From Paenibacillus terrae (GTDB lineage: Bacteria > Bacillota > Bacilli > Paenibacillales > Paenibacillaceae), in the NCBI RefSeq assembly GCF_005217525.1, contig NZ_PNXQ01000012.1, positions 284,400 through 348,399 on the forward strand: 64,000 nt of DNA, given 5' to 3'. A program made the translations under genes and the position numbers. Of the stretch, positions 44,923-52,481 are shown one piece after another; the first letter of the stretch is position 1, and every line of letters starts with the position of its first letter. The notes under the pieces were generated by a model. That model saw only the letters and a program-made list of their open reading frames with translations. It did no database searches and had not been told where the DNA came from.

Positions 44923-45827
44923 ATCTGATTGCTGGTACTTATGTCACGATTATGGTAGATCGTGAGGTATCCCCTTTCGGTTATTTTCTCACAGTCGGAG
45001 ATCAGGATGTGTTGCTTCATTATACCGAGCTGACACGTGAGATCGAGGTTGGAGAACGGCTGGAAGTATTTATTTTTCACGATACAGAGGACCGTTTGGC
45101 CGCTACTATGAAAAAGCCGTTCCTCTCGCTGGGTGAACTGGCCAAGCTTCAGGTGGCGGATGTGCATCCGCGTCTGGGTTGTTTTTTGGAAATGGGATTG
45201 GGGCGTCAATTGCTGCTGCCGATTCGTGAGTTGCCTGAGAACCGGGATTTGCACCCTCAGGTGGGTGACTACGTCTATGCTATTATGGAGCATGATAAGC
45301 AGGGCAGGTTGCGGGCTAAGCTGGCGGGTGAGCAGGAACTGGCTCCATTGTCCTTCCATGCACCTGATTCATGGCTCAATACGTGGGTGCAGGCGACGGT
45401 GTACAAGCCGCTCCAGATGGGTACGTTTGTCCTGGTGGACGGTGGCGTGCTTGGTTTTGGCGCGATTGGCATGATTCATTCCTCGGAACGCAACCGGATG
45501 CTTCGTTTGGGTGAAGAGGTGAAGGTACGGGTCACGCTGGTTCGTGAAGACGGTCGGGTGAATCTGGCGATGTCGCCGCGCAAGGAAGTGGGCCGTGATG
45601 AGGATGCGGATCGACTCATTGCCTTTCTGAAAGAGCGCCCGGGTGGCGGTATGCCATATTCCGACGCAACGCCGCCGGATATTATTAAGCAACGGTTCGG
45701 TATCAGTAAATCCGCCTTCAAGCGTGCGATGGGCAAGCTGATGAAGGAAGGACTGGTTACACAAAAGGAAAATTGGACCTACTTGGTGGAGAAAATGCCT
45801 GAACCGAAGGACGGGAATGGGGAATAA
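44919..45827 (+). CDS. cvfB: CvfB/YitL-like S1 RNA-binding protein, 302 aa
   Basis: Contains tandem S1-like OB domains (for example GTYVTIMVDREVSPFGYFLT, AKLQVADVHPRLGCFLEMGL and RMLRLGEEVKVRVTLVREDG) and a C-terminal winged helix (IIKQRFGISKSAFKRAMGKL). CvfB of Staphylococcus binds RNA and affects virulence-gene expression. In B. subtilis the homologue yitL lies away from this cluster, so its insertion between rsfS and the methyltransferase gene is a lineage feature. Starts with an ATGA overlap. Confidence 0.88.
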   Translation: MNLIAGTYVTIMVDREVSPFGYFLTVGDQDVLLHYTELTREIEVGERLEVFIFHDTEDRLAATMKKPFLSLGELAKLQVADVHPRLGCFLEMGLGRQLLLPIRELPENRDLHPQVGDYVYAIMEHDKQGRLRAKLAGEQELAPLSFHAPDSWLNTWVQATVYKPLQMGTFVLVDGGVLGFGAIGMIHSSERNRMLRLGEEVKVRVTLVREDGRVNLAMSPRKEVGRDEDADRLIAFLKERPGGGMPYSDATPPDIIKQRFGISKSAFKRAMGKLMKEGLVTQKENWTYLVEKMPEPKDGNGE

Positions 45828-45830
45828 AAA

Positions 45831-46604
45831 ATGGCTTCTTACCGGAAGTTTGCCTATGTGTATGATGAGCTGATGCAGGACATGCCGTACCCGGACTGGC
45901 TGCGTTTTGCTCGGCAGGCCTGGGATCAGCATGGTATGCCGCATACGGTGGCAGAGCTGGGCTGTGGGACGGGCTCCATTACGATTCCACTGGTCAACTC
46001 GGGCTTCGAGGTGGCTGGCATCGATTTGTCTTCAGATATGCTGGCGGTAGCCCGTCGCAAAATGGAAACAACTACGCAAGGCCAGCGTTTGTTCCGTGAG
46101 GGGAGCATTCGCTGGATAGAGCAGGATATGCGGGAATGGAATTTACCGGAGCCTGTGGATTCTGTCATTTCTTTTTGCGATTGTCTGAATTATTTGCTGG
46201 AGGAAGAGGACATTGCTGCTACTTTTCGCAGAACGTATGCCGGTCTTAAGCCTGGCGGAACCTTTCTGTTCGATGTACATCATCCCCAGACGTTTGTGCG
46301 TTATGATGAAGAGCAGCCCTTTGTACTGGATGAGCGCTCCATTTCATATATCTGGACTTGTGCGTTGGATGCTCCACGCTCTGAAATTGAGCATCATCTC
46401 AGCATTTTTGCGAGAGCAGAAAATGAAGGGCGCGATGTATACCAGCGGTTCGAGGAAATTCATGTGCAACGTGCCTATGACCCGGACTGGATGAAGACGG
46501 AACTGTCCAAAGCCGGTTTTCGCGATGTGAAGGTATATGCGGACTTTGAATGGGTGGAAGCAGTAGATGATGCAGCAAGACTATTTTATGTTGCTGTAAA
46601 ATAA
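45831..46604 (+). CDS. yqeM: Class I SAM-dependent methyltransferase (YqeM-like), 257 aa
   Basis: Motif I is VAELGCGTGSITIPLVN, followed by GIDLSSDMLAVARRKM, motif post-I IEQDMREWNLPEPVDSVISF and LKPGGTFLFDVH. It has the size and place (after rsfS/cvfB) of YqeM in Bacilli. The substrate is unknown. It is 4 nt from the cvfB-like gene with GGGGAATAAAA upstream. Last gene of the operon, followed by a terminator. Confidence 0.88.
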   Translation: MASYRKFAYVYDELMQDMPYPDWLRFARQAWDQHGMPHTVAELGCGTGSITIPLVNSGFEVAGIDLSSDMLAVARRKMETTTQGQRLFREGSIRWIEQDMREWNLPEPVDSVISFCDCLNYLLEEEDIAATFRRTYAGLKPGGTFLFDVHHPQTFVRYDEEQPFVLDERSISYIWTCALDAPRSEIEHHLSIFARAENEGRDVYQRFEEIHVQRAYDPDWMKTELSKAGFRDVKVYADFEWVEAVDDAARLFYVAVK

Positions 46605-46635
46605 TGAAGCTTTATCAGGCTAATATAGGAAAAAG

Positions 46636-46675
46636 AAAGACGCTTTTCATGATGACATGAAAGGCGTCTTTTTGC
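46636..46675. terminator. Bidirectional terminator of the yqe operon
   Basis: AAAGACGCTTTTCAT pairs with ATGAAAGGCGTCTTT followed by TT; lies between convergent yqeM and the tautomerase gene. Confidence 0.9.
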
Positions 46676-46689
46676 ATAAGAGATTCAAA

Positions 46690-47076
46690 TTATATATTTA
46701 CTTTATAGTTCAGTTGAAGTTCATCACCGGGTACACCCCGAATGCCCCAATTCTGTTTCGGTGTCTCGAATATAGTAATTTCAAGATCGTGCGGAGCAAT
46801 GCCTAAATCGTTAATTTTTTGGAATAGCAGCTGGATGAGGTGCTTTTTAGCCTCTGTTGTTCTGCCTTCAAACACACTAATTTCAATAATGGTGTATGCC
46901 TCCGAGCGATCGTGGGCAAATACGAAGTCTTCCTGATTCATAGGGAAAAAACGATGAAACCTTTTGTCGGGGGGATATTGGAACGCATCCACCACAGCGG
47001 AATGAATCACATCTGAAAGTTGCTCCTTGATCGGATTCAGGGCTTCTTTTATTCCGTAAATTTTAATTTGTGCCAT
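46690..47076 (-). CDS. Tautomerase-family protein lacking Pro-1, 128 aa
   Basis: Matches the tautomerase_2 family of short two-layer sandwich proteins: DKRFHRFFPMNQEDFVFAHD, YTIIEISVFEGRTTEAKKHL, ITIFETPKQNWGIRGVPGDE. In active tautomerases the residue after Met is a catalytic Pro; here it is Ala (MAQIKIYG). The protein therefore cannot use the classical N-terminal proline mechanism as annotated. Extending or shortening the start does not give a Pro. A GTGAG-type SD lies upstream. Single gene, in opposite orientation to its neighbours. Confidence 0.85.
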   Translation of the reverse strand: MAQIKIYGIKEALNPIKEQLSDVIHSAVVDAFQYPPDKRFHRFFPMNQEDFVFAHDRSEAYTIIEISVFEGRTTEAKKHLIQLLFQKINDLGIAPHDLEITIFETPKQNWGIRGVPGDELQLNYKVNI

Positions 47077-47200
47077 GTCTCAGCTCACCTTTCTCAACTC
47101 ATCTCATCTCAATCTGGCTCGGAGCTAATTATAAAACATTTGCCTCCGTGTGTCATGTAGCAAACGAATGATGGTGTTTAGCACCAAATGTAGTCCTTAT

Positions 47201-47229
47201 TTGACTTTTTTCGCGGTTTTCAATATAAT
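47201..47229 (+). promoter_or_regulatory. Sigma-A promoter of the leuS T-box leader
   Basis: TTGACT and TATAAT with a 17-nt spacer. Transcription would start near 47236, just before the T-box leader. Confidence 0.85.
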
Positions 47230-47235
47230 AGTGCC

Positions 47236-47545
47236 ATTATTAACGGTTAAACAATCGCTGATGAGGAATAGTAGTTTTGTCTGGACATGTAGAGAGCCGG
47301 CGGATGGTGCAAGCCGGTTGACAGTGCAAAGTGAACTCGCCTCGGAGATATGCGCCCAACGCAGGAATGCCCTATACAGGTGCTTGTACCCTGTTATTAA
47401 CCCGCATCGGATCACCTCCGTTATCAGGTGCAAAGGGAGTAGAAGGCGAAGAACGCTTTCTGCTAACTAGGGTGGTACCACGGGAATATAACCTCTCGTC
47501 CCTAGCGCTGACACGCTACGGGATGCAGAGGTTTTTTTGTTGCAT
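47236..47545 (+). ncRNA. T-box riboswitch, tRNA-Leu responsive
   Basis: The T-box core AGGGTGGTACCACGG lies at 47468-47482. Upstream is a long structured stem I region containing GTGAACTCGCC, with CTC at 47336-47338 as likely Leu specifier. Downstream, AACCTCTCGTCCCTA pairs with TACGGGATGCAGAGGTT followed by TTTTTTT (about 47491-47542), the terminator that competes with the antiterminator. Uncharged tRNA-Leu should stabilise the antiterminator and allow leuS transcription. The leader fills the gap between the promoter and the leuS SD. Confidence 0.93.
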
Positions 47546-47567
47546 ACCGTTTGAGGAGGAATTGATA

Positions 47568-50006
47568 ATGACAGACACACAGCCGAAGCACGGCTATCAA
47601 CCGCAAAGTATTGAACCAAAATGGCAGAAATATTGGGATGAGAACAAAACGTTCCGTACCGGGGAAGAGCCGGGTAAGCCGAAGTTTTATGCTTTGGATA
47701 TGTTCCCGTACCCGTCAGGAGCTGGTCTGCATGTAGGCCACCCGGAAGGCTACACGGCAACGGATATTGTTTCACGCTATAAAAGAATGCGCGGCTACAA
47801 CGTACTGCATCCGATGGGTTGGGACGCCTTCGGTCTGCCTGCCGAGCAGCATGCGCTGGATACGGGAGAGCATCCACGTGAAATTACGGTGAAAAATGTG
47901 AATAACTTCCGCCGTCAAATCAAATCGCTTGGCTTTTCATACGACTGGGATCGTGAAATCAGCACAACAGACCCCGATTATTACAAATGGACACAGTGGA
48001 TTTTCATCCAGCTGTACAAGCGCGGTCTTGCTTATGTAGCTGAAGTGCCTGTGAACTGGTGTCCTGCATTGGGAACGGTGCTGGCCAATGAAGAAGTTAT
48101 TGACGGCAAGAGTGAGCGTGGCGGTCATCCGGTTATCCGCAAACCAATGCGTCAATGGATGCTGAAAATTACGGAATATGCGGATCGTCTGCTGGACGAT
48201 TTGGAGGAGCTGGATTGGTCCGAAAGCATTAAGGATATGCAGCGGAACTGGATTGGCAAGTCTACCGGGGCAGAGGTTCATTTTCCAATTGAAGGCCATG
48301 ACAAGCAATTGACGGTATTTACAACCCGCCCGGATACGCTGTTCGGCGCAAGCTACTGTGTGCTGGCTCCTGAGCAGGAATTGGTGGATGTTATCACTAC
48401 ACCTGAGCAAAAGGCTGCCGTAAATCAATACCGTGAACAAGCTGCCCGTAAAAGCGATCTGGAGCGCACGGATTTGGCAAAGGATAAAACGGGTGTCTTC
48501 ACAGGCGCTTATGCAGTGAATCCAGTGAACGGTGAAAAGCTGCCGATCTGGATCGCCGACTATGTGCTGGCTGGCTACGGAACAGGCGCGATCATGGCTG
48601 TACCAGGTCACGACACACGTGACTGGGAATTTGCGAAGCAATTCGGGCTGAATATCATTGAGGTTGTCCAAGGTGGAGACGTGGCTAAAGAGCCATACAC
48701 CGAGGATGGTCCGCACGTCAATTCAGGTCCGCTGAATGGACTTACGAATGAGGAAGCCATTCCGAAGATGATTGAATGGTTGGAAGCCGAGGGTAAGGGG
48801 CAAGGAAAAGTGACGTACCGCTTGCGCGACTGGCTGTTCAGCCGTCAACGCTATTGGGGCGAGCCGATTCCGGTGATTCATCTGGAAGATGGAACGATCA
48901 AAACAGTTCCCGAGGATCAGTTGCCGCTCGTACTGCCGGAAATGGATAACATCAAGCCTTCAGGCACAGGGGAGTCCCCGTTGGCGAATGCGACGGATTG
49001 GGTAGAAACTATTGATCCCGAGACGGGCTTGAAAGCACGACGCGAGACAAACACCATGCCACAATGGGCGGGAAGCTGCTGGTATTACCTGCGCTATATT
49101 GATCCGCACAATGATAAAGAGCCTGTATCCAAGGAGAAGCAGCGTGAATGGTTGCCTGTGGATCTGTACATCGGTGGTGCGGAACATGCGGTTCTTCACT
49201 TGCTGTATGCCCGTTTCTGGCACAAGGTGCTGTATGATATCGGCGTTGTAGAAACAAAAGAGCCTTTCTACAAACTGGTCAACCAGGGTATGATTCTAGG
49301 CAACAATAATGAAAAAATGAGTAAATCACGCGGTAATGTCATCAACCCTGACGATATTGTGAATACATTTGGCGCTGATACGTTGCGTATTTATGAGATG
49401 TTTATGGGGCCACTGGAGGCGACTAAGCCATGGAGCGAAAACGGGGTTGAGGGAGCGCATCGTTTTCTGTCCCGTGTATGGCGTCTGTTCGTTTCCGAGG
49501 ATGGTAGCCTGAACGATAAAATTACAAATGAAGGCGGCAGTGATGAGCTCAATCGGACCTGGCATAAAACGCTTAAAAAAGTAACCGAGGATCTGGATGC
49601 GCTGCGCTTCAATACGGCGATCAGCCAACTGATGATTTTCACCAACGATGCATACAAAGCAGACCGTCTGCCGCGTGCAGCAATGGAAAACTTCGTGCAG
49701 ATGCTGTCGCCGCTTGCACCGCATTTGGCCGAGGAACTGTGGCAGTTGCTGGGACACAACGAAAGCATTACTTACGCGGCTTGGCCTGCTTATGATGAAG
49801 CATGGACGGTGGATGCCGAAGTGGAAATTGTGGTGCAGGTGAACGGTAAAATCGTGCAGCGTGCGACGATAGCCAAGGACCTTGACACCAAAGCGATGGA
49901 GGCGTTCGCTCTATCGCTGGACAACGTTCAGCAGGCGCTTGCCGGTAAATCGGTCCGCAAGGTGATTGCAGTACCGGGCAAACTGGTCAATATTGTTGCG
50001 GGTTAA
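47568..50006 (+). CDS. leuS: Leucyl-tRNA synthetase
   Basis: 812 residues, normal for bacterial LeuRS. The HIGH motif appears as [14 protein letters not shown], the KMSKS motif as [15 protein letters not shown], and the CP1 editing domain has [20 protein letters not shown]. The enzyme charges tRNA-Leu in the cytoplasm. ATG 47568 with GAGGAGG upstream is the start; the open frame extending back to 47331 runs through the T-box and is not coding. The 3' end overlaps the convergent comER by 20 nt. Confidence 0.97.
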   Translation: MTDTQPKHGYQPQSIEPKWQKYWDENKTFRTGEEPGKPKFYALDMFPYPSGAGLHVGHPEGYTATDIVSRYKRMRGYNVLHPMGWDAFGLPAEQHALDTGEHPREITVKNVNNFRRQIKSLGFSYDWDREISTTDPDYYKWTQWIFIQLYKRGLAYVAEVPVNWCPALGTVLANEEVIDGKSERGGHPVIRKPMRQWMLKITEYADRLLDDLEELDWSESIKDMQRNWIGKSTGAEVHFPIEGHDKQLTVFTTRPDTLFGASYCVLAPEQELVDVITTPEQKAAVNQYREQAARKSDLERTDLAKDKTGVFTGAYAVNPVNGEKLPIWIADYVLAGYGTGAIMAVPGHDTRDWEFAKQFGLNIIEVVQGGDVAKEPYTEDGPHVNSGPLNGLTNEEAIPKMIEWLEAEGKGQGKVTYRLRDWLFSRQRYWGEPIPVIHLEDGTIKTVPEDQLPLVLPEMDNIKPSGTGESPLANATDWVETIDPETGLKARRETNTMPQWAGSCWYYLRYIDPHNDKEPVSKEKQREWLPVDLYIGGAEHAVLHLLYARFWHKVLYDIGVVETKEPFYKLVNQGMILGNNNEKMSKSRGNVINPDDIVNTFGADTLRIYEMFMGPLEATKPWSENGVEGAHRFLSRVWRLFVSEDGSLNDKITNEGGSDELNRTWHKTLKKVTEDLDALRFNTAISQLMIFTNDAYKADRLPRAAMENFVQMLSPLAPHLAEELWQLLGHNESITYAAWPAYDEAWTVDAEVEIVVQVNGKIVQRATIAKDLDTKAMEAFALSLDNVQQALAGKSVRKVIAVPGKLVNIVAG

Positions 50007-50832
50007 TCGGCTTTAAGCCAAAGGAGGCATCTATCTTTTTCATGTCCTCCTCGTACTTGTTGTGCGTGGCCTGTATCAGCTCTGGAAAGACGCTGTGCAG
50101 GCTGATGTCCAGCAGTGCGAGGGCTTCAGCGGTAATACCTCCGGGAACTGCTACCCTCGCCTGCAACTCGGCTGGTGTCATTCCGCCCTCTGTAAGCAGC
50201 TTACCTGTGCCAATAATCATTTCACCAGCAAGGGCACATAGCTCCGTACGGTCTATACCCGTGGCCTGAACCGCAGCATGAATCCACTGATCCATAAAAA
50301 AGGCCAGGAAAGCAGGGCCACAGCTGGAAAAATCCGACGTAATACGCGTATGGGATTCCTTAACCCGAATCGGCCTGCTAATGTGGGACATTAGCTCTTC
50401 CAGAAGGGAGCGATCCTCCTCTGTAATCCGGCTGCCATGGATGCATAGTGAGGCTCCGCTGCCTACCTGGTGGGTAATGCTAGGAATAATTTTGGACACT
50501 TTGGCTTTCAGTGAATGCTCCAAGATGCGTATCTGTACCGGACTTGTAATAGAAACGACGATTTGCTCTTCTGTAATGGCGTTGCGTATTTCATCCGTTA
50601 CGGCTTTTGATTCCAGCGGCTTCACGCAGATAAACAGGATATCGCTATCCGCTGCCGTCTCACGGTTGCTTTGGGCTGCATTCAATCCTGGATAACGACG
50701 GGCCAGCTCGGCTACCTTGGAATACGTTCGATTGCTTGCTGATATTTGCTGTGGTTTAAGTGCGTTGGAATGAATAAAAGATTCAATCAGCAGACTTCCC
50801 ATGCTGCCAGTCCCGATAAATCCAACTTTCAT
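49987..50832 (-). CDS. comER: ComER, pyrroline-5-carboxylate reductase-like protein, 281 aa
   Basis: Rossmann N terminus [19 protein letters not shown], then LFICVKPLE and the ProC-like dimerisation domain with [14 protein letters not shown] and [20 protein letters not shown]. In Bacilli this ProC paralogue is comER, transcribed divergently from comEA, exactly as here. It is reported to be dispensable for competence and linked to biofilm and sporulation in some Bacilli. The 3' ends of comER and leuS overlap by 20 nt on opposite strands. Confidence 0.9.
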   Translation of the reverse strand: MKVGFIGTGSMGSLLIESFIHSNALKPQQISASNRTYSKVAELARRYPGLNAAQSNRETAADSDILFICVKPLESKAVTDEIRNAITEEQIVVSITSPVQIRILEHSLKAKVSKIIPSITHQVGSGASLCIHGSRITEEDRSLLEELMSHISRPIRVKESHTRITSDFSSCGPAFLAFFMDQWIHAAVQATGIDRTELCALAGEMIIGTGKLLTEGGMTPAELQARVAVPGGITAEALALLDISLHSVFPELIQATHNKYEEDMKKIDASFGLKPINPQQY

Positions 50833-51107
50833 CGTTCAACGTCCTCCTTTCATACTTTGCGGTATAGACGCTGTCATTCTTCTTAGTGTATGCACCCGGT
50901 CTTGGCCGACATGACGAATTTTATGTCTGAGCATGTTAGATTGTGCCCTAGGTCGTACCTCTCTTTGGAAAATGGCTCACAGCGAGACCGTATGGAGGTT
51001 GTTTACATCCTCCGGTTAACGGGAATAGGACAGGCTTGCTCTGTTCGATTGAGACGCTGTATTGAGTGGCTCACTTTCCCTAAAATCTATGTGGAGAAGG
51101 GGACAAA

Positions 51108-51743
51108 ATGGAAATGAACCGCGTATGGACTGGAACGGCAATAGTGCTTTCCCTAATCGGCAGTGGGCTTATTCTGTTTGCTGGTGGGCAGCGTCCAGAG
51201 CCAGAAGAAGAGTGGCAGGTGCTTAATCGTAAGGTGGAGCAGGCTCTAGCGGTAGAGCCGGAGCAAAATGAGTCGCAGATCAATAGCGGCCAGACTCAAG
51301 GAAAGCGTGCTGTAACCGAAGCCTCAGGCAAAGCTGAACGTAGCTCGGACGGGAAAGGAACTGGCCATGTGAAGCGTGATGCTATACAGGATTCTGCTGG
51401 TGCATCAGTCGATAGGAGCGAAAGCTCCAGTACGATAAAGCAGTCTGAGGTGATGGATTCTAGTCCCGTTTCTGGCGTTGAAAGCTCGAATGCTACGACG
51501 AACAGGTCGAATACAGCAGGCGATTCGGTTGCTTCATCCGCTTCCGGTGAAAAAAAGGTGAATATTAATACGGCGACTGCTGCCGAGTTAATGGAACTGC
51601 CAGGGGTTGGGGCTAAAAAGGCCGAAGCGATCCTAAACTATCGTAATCAGCACGGGCCGTTCAGACGTGTGAGCGATTTGGATCATGTGAAGGGCATTGG
51701 CGCGAAAATGTTAGCGAAAATGAAGCCTTATGTCAGCTTATAA
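51108..51743 (+). CDS. comEA: Competence protein ComEA, DNA receptor, 211 aa
   Basis: One N-terminal membrane segment (residues ~8-25, WTGTAIVLSLIGSGLILFAG), a long Ser/Glu/Lys-rich linker (~30-145) and a C-terminal double helix-hairpin-helix domain (VNINTATAAELMELPGVGAK ... HVKGIGAKMLAKMKPYVSL). It binds incoming double-stranded DNA on the outer face and passes it to ComEC. GGAGAAGGGG precedes ATG 51108. Followed by comEB and comEC as in B. subtilis. Confidence 0.94.
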   Translation: MEMNRVWTGTAIVLSLIGSGLILFAGGQRPEPEEEWQVLNRKVEQALAVEPEQNESQINSGQTQGKRAVTEASGKAERSSDGKGTGHVKRDAIQDSAGASVDRSESSSTIKQSEVMDSSPVSGVESSNATTNRSNTAGDSVASSASGEKKVNINTATAAELMELPGVGAKKAEAILNYRNQHGPFRRVSDLDHVKGIGAKMLAKMKPYVSL

Positions 51744-51828
51744 TTACATAAGTGGACGATGTGCAGGCTATCAGAATAGCTAAGCGGATATATTTACGTT
51801 GTAACTTGTTTTTACGGGAGAGATGGAT

Positions 51829-52347
51829 ATGAGTGCAGATGTACGCAAGGACTGGGACACCTATTTTATGGATATCGCTTATATGGTATCCACCCGTTCG
51901 CGCTGCTCGCGACGTCATGTTGGAGCCGTACTTGTACAAGGCAAAAAGCTTTTGGGCACAGCCTATAATGGTGCACCATCCGGGGTACCCGACTGCTCTG
52001 AGGCAGGCTGTATGATTTCGGAGGAATACGAGGTCGTCCATCGCGAGGGGCGGGAGGAAATGATTAAGAAGCAGCGCTGTATCCGCACGATTCATGCGGA
52101 GCAGAACTTGCTGCTGTTCACCGACCGCATTGATCGTGAGGGGTCCTCAGTATATGTGACCGACCAGCCGTGCTGGACGTGTGCCAACATGCTGGCGAAC
52201 AGCGGCATTGTGGAGATCGTATACCACCGACCTTACCCAAAGGATGCCGACAAGGTTCGTGGCATGATGGAGCAAAAAGGGATTGCCTTCCGTATGCTGG
52301 ATAACTATCATCCACCGAAAGAAACGCTGATGGATGTTATGAATTAA
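51829..52347 (+). CDS. comEB: ComEB, dCMP deaminase family, 172 aa
   Basis: Zinc-dependent deaminase signature: HAEQNLL (His ligand and catalytic Glu) and PCWTCANML (two Cys ligands), with the upstream GAVLVQGKKLLGTAYNGAPS. It deaminates dCMP to dUMP, or acts in localisation of competence proteins in B. subtilis. ATG 51829 is preferred because GGGAG is 8 nt upstream; the ATG at 51823 is too close. A Rho-independent terminator follows, separating it from comEC. Confidence 0.93.
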   Translation: MSADVRKDWDTYFMDIAYMVSTRSRCSRRHVGAVLVQGKKLLGTAYNGAPSGVPDCSEAGCMISEEYEVVHREGREEMIKKQRCIRTIHAEQNLLLFTDRIDREGSSVYVTDQPCWTCANMLANSGIVEIVYHRPYPKDADKVRGMMEQKGIAFRMLDNYHPPKETLMDVMN

Positions 52348-52389
52348 AATGTATGAATTAAGACTTGATGAATTTAAGAGTAACCGAGG

Positions 52390-52436
52390 AAGAACCTCTG
52401 ACGAATGCTATTTTGTCAGGGGTTCTTTTTTGTTTT
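52390..52436 (+). terminator. Terminator between comEB and comEC
   Basis: AAGAACCTCTGAC pairs with GTCAGGGGTTCTT followed by TTTTGTTTT. A full-strength terminator inside the comE operon. Confidence 0.85.
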
Positions 52437-52481
52437 GCGGTATGGACACAGAGCAATATTCTGCTATCGGGAGGTGGTTGT

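Noticed and set aside
47331..47567. Upstream extension of leuS
   Set aside because: The frame is open by chance through the T-box leader and terminator. LeuRS homologues start near 47568, where the SD lies.
52365..52481. Start of comEC at 52365
   Set aside because: That part contains the complete comEB terminator and a non-family N terminus; no usable SD.
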